The notes below the pieces were generated by a model that worked only from the letters and a program-made list of their open reading frames with translations, was not told the origin of the DNA and searched no databases. A program made the position numbers and the translations under genes. DNA of 64,000 bases from Acidobacteria bacterium Mor1 (GTDB lineage: Bacteria; Acidobacteriota; Polarisedimenticolia; Polarisedimenticolales; Polarisedimenticolaceae). Position 1 is the stretch's first letter. Every line of letters begins with the position of its first letter. Of the stretch, positions 59,840 through 64,000 are shown piece after piece. The stretch spans positions 4,448,148 to 4,512,147 of the forward strand of contig CP011806.1 of NCBI GenBank assembly GCA_001664505.1, given 5' to 3'.

Positions 59840-61228
59840 ATGAAGAAGCTTTGTATGTCGGTGCTGATGCTGCTCATCGCGGTTTCCGGCACCACCATGG
59901 CCCAGGTGCCGGATTGTGCGGTCCGCGTCGACCGTGTTGCGTTCTGCGAGGATGGCGTCAGCACCGATTTCGGCTACGAGAAAGAAGACGAGCAGGTCAC
60001 CGAGACCTGCGAGGCTGATTGCGATGCGCCGGTCAAGTTCCGGTTCCGCATCAACAACGGCGGCACCCAGCCGCTGACCAACTGCACCCTGGTCGATTCC
60101 AACGCCCTGGTCAGCGGTCCGCTGAGCATCGGCGATATCAACCCGGGGCAGTCAATCCAGAACATCTTCATCGACCGCACCTGCAGCGCCGACCTGGACG
60201 ATGCCGAGCCCGGCACCCTGGTCGCGATGTGTGAGTGCGTCGATAGCGAAGGCTTCGACCAAACCGTGATGGCCGAGGACAGCGTCCAGCTGTCCTGCGT
60301 CGGCGGAACCTGCGACAACGTCGACCCGTTCTGCGGCGACGGCAACGTCGATGCCGGTGAACAGTGTGACGACGGCAACAACGTCGACGGCGACGGCTGC
60401 TCCGCCGAGTGCACCGTCGAGCCCTTCTGTGGCGACGGTGAGATCGATCCCGGCGAAGAGTGCGACGACGGTAACAACGATGACGGCGACGGCTGCTCGG
60501 CCCAGTGCACCATCGAGCCCTTCTGCGGCGACGGTGAACTCGACGCCGGCGAGGAGTGCGACGACGGCAACAACAACGGTGGCGACGGCTGCTCCGCCGA
60601 CTGCAAGATCGAAGAGCCCGGCGACCAGGGTTGCCCTACCGGATACTGGAAGAACAACCAGGATATCTGGGTCAACTACGATCCGACCGACAAGATCGGT
60701 TCGGTGTTCACCGCGACCAACGGCCACTTCCCGAAGTTGGCCCACATGAAGCTGCGGGACGCCCTGCACTTCCGCGGGTCTCACGGTCAAGATGCGTCGA
60801 TCAAGTGGCTGCTGCGCCACGCGACCGCCGCGCTGCTCAACGCCTCGAACCCGGACGTGATGTACGCCTTCAGCGTGGCCCAGGTGATCGAGTGGACCAA
60901 CGCCGCGATTATCTCCTGCGATCCGCATCAGATTCGCGAGCTGAAGCACAAGTTCGACGACGAGAACAACGCGGGCTGCCCGCTGCGTGATTGCGCCGAC
61001 GCCAAGCCGAAGAAGGATCGCTGCGACCGCGACCGGGGCGACCGCGACTGCAAGAAGAAGCGGGATCGCTGCGATCGTGACCGGGACGACCGCGACTGCA
61101 AGAAGCGCGGCCGCTGCGACCGTGACCGGGACGACGATGACGATGATGACGACGACGACGATGACGACGATGACGACGACCGCAAGCGCGGCAAGCGCGG
61201 CAAGCGGGGCAAGGGCGGCTACCGCTAG
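59840..61228 (+). CDS. secreted DUF4215 cysteine-rich protein with Asp-run tail
   Basis: A 462-aa exported protein, first of three tandem paralogues. The signal peptide ends TTMAQ. Residues about 25-160 form a Cys-paired beta-domain (RFRINNGGTQPLTNCTL). Three DUF4215 repeats of the CDDGNxxDGDGCSxxC type start at residue 164. A C-terminal helical domain (GYWKNNQDIWVNY; LLRHATAALLNAS; NNAGCPL) occurs in many uncharacterised secreted proteins. The tail holds repeated DRCDRDRxDRDCKK units, then 17 Asp in a row and a KRGKRGKRGKG end. The Asp run and DUF4215 loops suggest calcium binding. Surface or secreted; function unknown. Confidence 0.85.
   Translation: MKKLCMSVLMLLIAVSGTTMAQVPDCAVRVDRVAFCEDGVSTDFGYEKEDEQVTETCEADCDAPVKFRFRINNGGTQPLTNCTLVDSNALVSGPLSIGDINPGQSIQNIFIDRTCSADLDDAEPGTLVAMCECVDSEGFDQTVMAEDSVQLSCVGGTCDNVDPFCGDGNVDAGEQCDDGNNVDGDGCSAECTVEPFCGDGEIDPGEECDDGNNDDGDGCSAQCTIEPFCGDGELDAGEECDDGNNNGGDGCSADCKIEEPGDQGCPTGYWKNNQDIWVNYDPTDKIGSVFTATNGHFPKLAHMKLRDALHFRGSHGQDASIKWLLRHATAALLNASNPDVMYAFSVAQVIEWTNAAIISCDPHQIRELKHKFDDENNAGCPLRDCADAKPKKDRCDRDRGDRDCKKKRDRCDRDRDDRDCKKRGRCDRDRDDDDDDDDDDDDDDDDDRKRGKRGKRGKGGYR
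60329..60615 (+). repeat. three DUF4215 repeats
   Basis: Three copies of a roughly 32-residue unit, FCGDGxxDxGExCDDGNxxxGDGCSxxC, in frame within the first cysteine-rich gene. Each unit has four cysteines and an Asp/Gly-rich loop. Confidence 0.85.
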
Positions 61229-61257
61229 ACCCCGAACCGAACCCTGAACACCTCGAA

Positions 61258-61282
61258 CCCCCGGCCCCTGGCCGGGGGTTTT
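61258..61282 (+). terminator. rho-independent terminator
   Basis: CCCCCGGCC (61258-61266), CCT loop, GGCCGGGGG (61270-61278) then TTTT. A perfect 9-bp stem 30 bp past the first cysteine-rich gene. Confidence 0.93.
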
Positions 61283-61477
61283 CTTTGTTGGCCACGTTTC
61301 TGTGCGCGTTCGTGCTTTCCGCATCGGCGGTTTTGGGCGTTTCTAGCTGTCCGGGTTTTCCGGCTCCGAGGGCTGGCTTTCGCGGTTGTACCCCGCCGGG
61401 CAGTTCGTAGCTTGGTCTGAGCCGCACGACCAGGTATGCGTCTGCGGGTTTCTAGACCACTTTGGGAGGATGGAAAG

Positions 61478-62839
61478 ATGGCCCGGATGAAGCTCTGTAT
61501 TCCGGTGCTGGTGCTGCTGATCGCTAGCATCGCCGGCACCTCGATCGTGGCCCAGGTGCCCGACTGCGCCGTGCGCGTCGACCGCGTCGTGTTCTGCAAC
61601 GACGTGGACACCGACTTCGGCTACGAAAAAGAAGATGAGATGGTTACCGGCGTCTGTGAGGCGACCTGTGGCGATCCGATCAAGTACCGCTTCCGCATCA
61701 ACAACGGCGGCACCATGCCGCTGTCGTCCTGCACCCTGACCGACTCCAACGGCCTGGTCAGCGGGCCGATCGACGTCGGTGATATCGCCGTCGGCCAGTC
61801 GGTGCAGAACATCTTCATCGACCGGGTCTGCACCCCCGAGCATGACGATCTGGAGCCCGGGACGCTGGTCGCCGAGTGCCTCTGCACCGACAGCGAAGGC
61901 TTCCTGCAGACGGTGATGGCCGAGGATACCGCCGGCATCCAGTGCACCGGCGGCAGCTGCGACGGTGGTCCGGTCTGCGGCGACGGCATCCTCGAAGGTG
62001 ACGAAGAGTGTGACGACGGCAACCTGGCCGATGGCGACGGTTGCTCCGCCACCTGCACCCTCGAGCCGGTTTGCGGCGACGGCGTGCTCGACGACGGCGA
62101 AGAGTGCGACGACGGCAACACCGACGACGGTGACGGCTGCTCCGCCGACTGCATGCTCGAGAACATCTGCGGCGACGGCACCGTGGCCGGCGACGAAGAG
62201 TGTGACGACGGCAACACCCTGGACGGTGACGGCTGCGATGCCGACTGCATGATCGAGCCCTTCTGTGGGGACGGCGAGATCGATCCCGGTGAAGACTGCG
62301 ACGACGGCAACAACATGGACGGCGACGGCTGCTCCGCCGATTGCTTGATCGAGCCCTTCTGCGGCGACGGCATGCTCGATCCCGGCGAAGAGTGCGACGA
62401 CGGCAACAACGGCGGTGGCGACGGTTGCTCCGCGGACTGCAAGATCGAGTCCCATGGCGACCAGGGCTGCACGCCCGGCTTCTGGAAGAACCACCGTTGC
62501 TTCTGGGAAGGCTACAGCCCGTACGAGAAGCTGGGCTCGGTCTTCGATACGCTGAACACCCACTATCCCTGCCTGGCCTGGGACCGCATGAAGGACGCTC
62601 TGCACTACCGTGGCGGTAAGGGCCATTGGGGTGCGGCGCGGGTGCTCCTGCGGCACGCCACGGCCGCCGTGCTGAACGCGTCCAACGGAGACGTGCTCTA
62701 CGCCTGGACCGAGCAGCAGATCATCGACGAGGTGAATGCGGCTCTGGCCACCAAGGATCGCCACACCATGCTCGAGCTGAAGAACGAGCTGGACGCCCTC
62801 AACAACGCGGGCTGTCCGATCGGCGGTCGTCGCGACTGA
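61478..62839 (+). CDS. secreted DUF4215 cysteine-rich protein (second paralogue)
   Basis: A 453-aa exported protein starting at ATG 61478 with GGGAGGA upstream; signal peptide ends SIVAQ. It has the same layout as its neighbour: the beta-domain RFRINNGGTMPLSSCTL, five DUF4215 repeats, and the GxxGFWKNHRCFW to LLRHATAAVLNAS to NNAGCPI C-terminal domain. It lacks the Arg/Asp tail of the first copy. It has its own leader and terminator, so it is a separate transcription unit. Likely extracellular; partner or ligand unknown. Confidence 0.88.
   Translation: MARMKLCIPVLVLLIASIAGTSIVAQVPDCAVRVDRVVFCNDVDTDFGYEKEDEMVTGVCEATCGDPIKYRFRINNGGTMPLSSCTLTDSNGLVSGPIDVGDIAVGQSVQNIFIDRVCTPEHDDLEPGTLVAECLCTDSEGFLQTVMAEDTAGIQCTGGSCDGGPVCGDGILEGDEECDDGNLADGDGCSATCTLEPVCGDGVLDDGEECDDGNTDDGDGCSADCMLENICGDGTVAGDEECDDGNTLDGDGCDADCMIEPFCGDGEIDPGEDCDDGNNMDGDGCSADCLIEPFCGDGMLDPGEECDDGNNGGGDGCSADCKIESHGDQGCTPGFWKNHRCFWEGYSPYEKLGSVFDTLNTHYPCLAWDRMKDALHYRGGKGHWGAARVLLRHATAAVLNASNGDVLYAWTEQQIIDEVNAALATKDRHTMLELKNELDALNNAGCPIGGRRD
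61973..62449 (+). repeat. five DUF4215 repeats
   Basis: Five in-frame copies of the CGDGxxxxxEECDDGNxxDGDGC unit in the second paralogue. The third copy has GCDADC instead of GCSADC. Confidence 0.88.
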
Positions 62840-62875
62840 CGTCTAGACGACCCGCGACATCTGTTCGCTAGAAAG

Positions 62876-62908
62876 CCCCCATCCGGGTCTACCCGGGTGG
62901 GGGTTTTT
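62876..62908 (+). terminator. rho-independent terminator
   Basis: CCCCCATCCGGG and CCCGGGTGGGGG pair around a TCTA loop (A-T and T-G inner pairs), followed by TTTTT (62904-62908). It lies 36 bp past the second cysteine-rich gene. Confidence 0.92.
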
Positions 62909-63103
62909 GTCGTTATGGGAATTAGTAGGGGTATTAAGGGTAAAAATTGCCCGCCCTGGATGGGCAAAAGGCAAGATGGGTCAGGACTTTCCGGGTTAAT
63001 GGTCGTAATTTCCCGATCCCCCAGAAAAAATCTATCGCCTGTCGGCCGGAGGGATAGTCCGGCCGGGGCACTGATCTGGAAGATCACTTGGAGGATGGGA
63101 GAG

Positions 63104-64000
63104 ATGGCTTCTAGAACTTGGAAATGTGCGGTCGCGGTCGCCCTGTTCGCGGTAGCGGCGGTGATTCCGGTAGCTGCCCAGGCACCGGATTGCGCCGTTC
63201 GTGTCGACCGCGAGGTGCGCTGTGGCGGGATTGACTACGACCAGGGCTACGAGCCGGCGAACGCGATGGTCACCGAAGTGTGCCAGGCGACCTGCCTGTC
63301 GGACATCCGCGTCCGGTTCCGCATCAACAACGGCGGCCAGCAGCCGCTGACCAACTGCACCCTGGTCGACACCAACGACCTGGTCAGCCCCCCGATCAAC
63401 ATCGGTGATCTCGCCGTGGGGCAGTCGGTGCAGAACCTGTTCTTCGACACGACCTGCACTCCGGAGCAGGACGACAAGGAGCCCGGCCGGCTCACCGCGA
63501 CCTGCGACTGCATCGACAGCGAAGGTTTCGAGATGACCGTGAGCGCCGAGGACACCGCCGGCATCCAGTGCACCGGCGGAAGCTGCGAAGGCGGCCCGGT
63601 CTGCGGTGACGGCATCCTCGAGACCGTCGAGGAGTGCGACGACGGCAACCTGGTCGACGGCGACGGCTGCTCCGCCATCTGCGAGTTCGAGCCGGTCTGC
63701 GGCGACGGTGTCGCCGAAGGCAGCGAGGAGTGCGACGACGGCAACCTGGTCGACGGCGACGGTTGTGCCGCCGACTGCACCAACGAGGTCATCTGCGGCG
63801 ACGGCGAACTCGAAACCGGCGAAGAGTGCGATGACGGCAACAACATCGACGGTGACGGCTGCGACGCCAACTGCATGAACGAGCCCTTCTGCGGCGACGG
63901 CATGATCGATCCGGGCGAGCAGTGCGATGACGGCAACAACGCCGACGGCGACGGTTGCTCCTTCGATTGCGTCATCGAGCCCTTCTGCGGCGACGGCATG
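63104..64000 (+). CDS. secreted DUF4215 cysteine-rich protein (third paralogue, cut by window end)
   Basis: At least 299 residues of a third tandem paralogue, open at the window end. ATG 63104 has GGAGGATGGGAG upstream; the signal peptide ends IPVAAQ. The beta-domain (RFRINNGGQQPLTNCTL; SEGFEMTVSAEDTAGIQC) is close to those of the two upstream copies. Four full DUF4215 repeats and the start of a fifth are visible; the C-terminal domain is out of view. Its leader has a GGCCGGA-7 nt-TCCGGCC hairpin (63044-63064). Confidence 0.88.
   Translation, partial: MASRTWKCAVAVALFAVAAVIPVAAQAPDCAVRVDREVRCGGIDYDQGYEPANAMVTEVCQATCLSDIRVRFRINNGGQQPLTNCTLVDTNDLVSPPINIGDLAVGQSVQNLFFDTTCTPEQDDKEPGRLTATCDCIDSEGFEMTVSAEDTAGIQCTGGSCEGGPVCGDGILETVEECDDGNLVDGDGCSAICEFEPVCGDGVAEGSEECDDGNLVDGDGCAADCTNEVICGDGELETGEECDDGNNIDGDGCDANCMNEPFCGDGMIDPGEQCDDGNNADGDGCSFDCVIEPFCGDGM
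63599..64000 (+). repeat. DUF4215 repeats (partial array)
   Basis: Four complete CGDGxxxxxEECDDGN-type units and the first residues of a fifth at the window edge, in the third paralogue. The array starts at the same residue position (166) as in the second copy. Confidence 0.85.

Noticed and set aside
61127-61181. Asp-run as a pure trinucleotide microsatellite
   Set aside because: The codons are a mix of GAC and GAT in irregular order, so it is coding-level selection or an old expansion, not a fresh slip.
62909-63103. Cyclic-di-GMP riboswitch upstream of the third cysteine-rich gene
   Set aside because: A superficially similar GGGCAAAAGGCAA is present, but the conserved GEMM core and paired stems are not.

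Overview
The window is high-GC DNA (coding sequence strongly G/C at third positions) from a Gram-negative bacterium with an outer membrane. It encodes an RND efflux trio with an outer-membrane lipoprotein, an Mla-type lipid transporter and many signal-peptide and lipoprotein precursors. Four ECF-like sigma factors, a zinc-ribbon Ser/Thr kinase with TPRs, two TPR-CHAT proteins, large secreted subtilases, DUF4215 cysteine-rich proteins and secreted Fn3-like C-termini point to Acidobacteriota (Thermoanaerobaculia-like), with Myxococcota or a related deep lineage as the alternative. This placement is inference. I see no tRNA, rRNA, insertion sequence, prophage or CRISPR array.

Region 1 (1-12,211) holds mostly independent small units: an alpha/beta hydrolase, an amidase lipoprotein, a BtuF-like protein, an LAB_N membrane protein, a SMI1/KNR4-type lipoprotein, a Tudor-like protein with a histone-H1-like tail, a secreted beta-propeller/di-haem protein, and a coupled ATP-grasp/sirtuin pair. 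Region 2 (12,242-19,600) has a sigma factor/Ser-Thr kinase operon divergent from a 1,266-aa secreted subtilase. Region 3 (19,603-29,398) has an ECF sigma coupled to an oxidoreductase, a complete RND efflux operon (fusion protein, pump, outer-membrane factor) divergent from its TetR regulator across a repeat-rich operator, and two zinc-ribbon proteins, one of them a SpoU methyltransferase. A second beta-propeller/di-haem protein follows (29,584-32,910).

Region 4 (33,099-46,129) is the most striking part. Two divergent four-gene operons share a 324-bp intergenic region. Each encodes an ECF-like sigma factor, a single-pass membrane anti-sigma-like protein, a TPR-CHAT caspase-like protease with an export signal, and a secreted subtilisin-family protease. 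The layout suggests a pair of cell-surface signalling circuits in which exported CHAT proteases control anti-sigma factors and the sigma factors drive secreted subtilases. It resembles in parts, though not in cell compartment, the TPR-CHAT/sigma logic of type III-E CRISPR.

Region 5 (46,219-51,040) is an Mla-like transporter operon (STAS, MlaE, MlaF, MlaD, auxiliary lipoprotein) convergent with rho, whose N-terminus is an Arg/Gly-rich tail. Region 6 (51,264-59,565) has a fatty-acid desaturase, a BIG2-type secreted protein, a DUF4003 protein, an Arg/Asp-repeat secreted protein, a sialidase-like beta-propeller protein and proS. Region 7 (59,840 to the window end) holds three tandem paralogous secreted proteins with DUF4215 repeats, each with its own leader; rho-independent terminators follow the first two, and the third runs off the edge.
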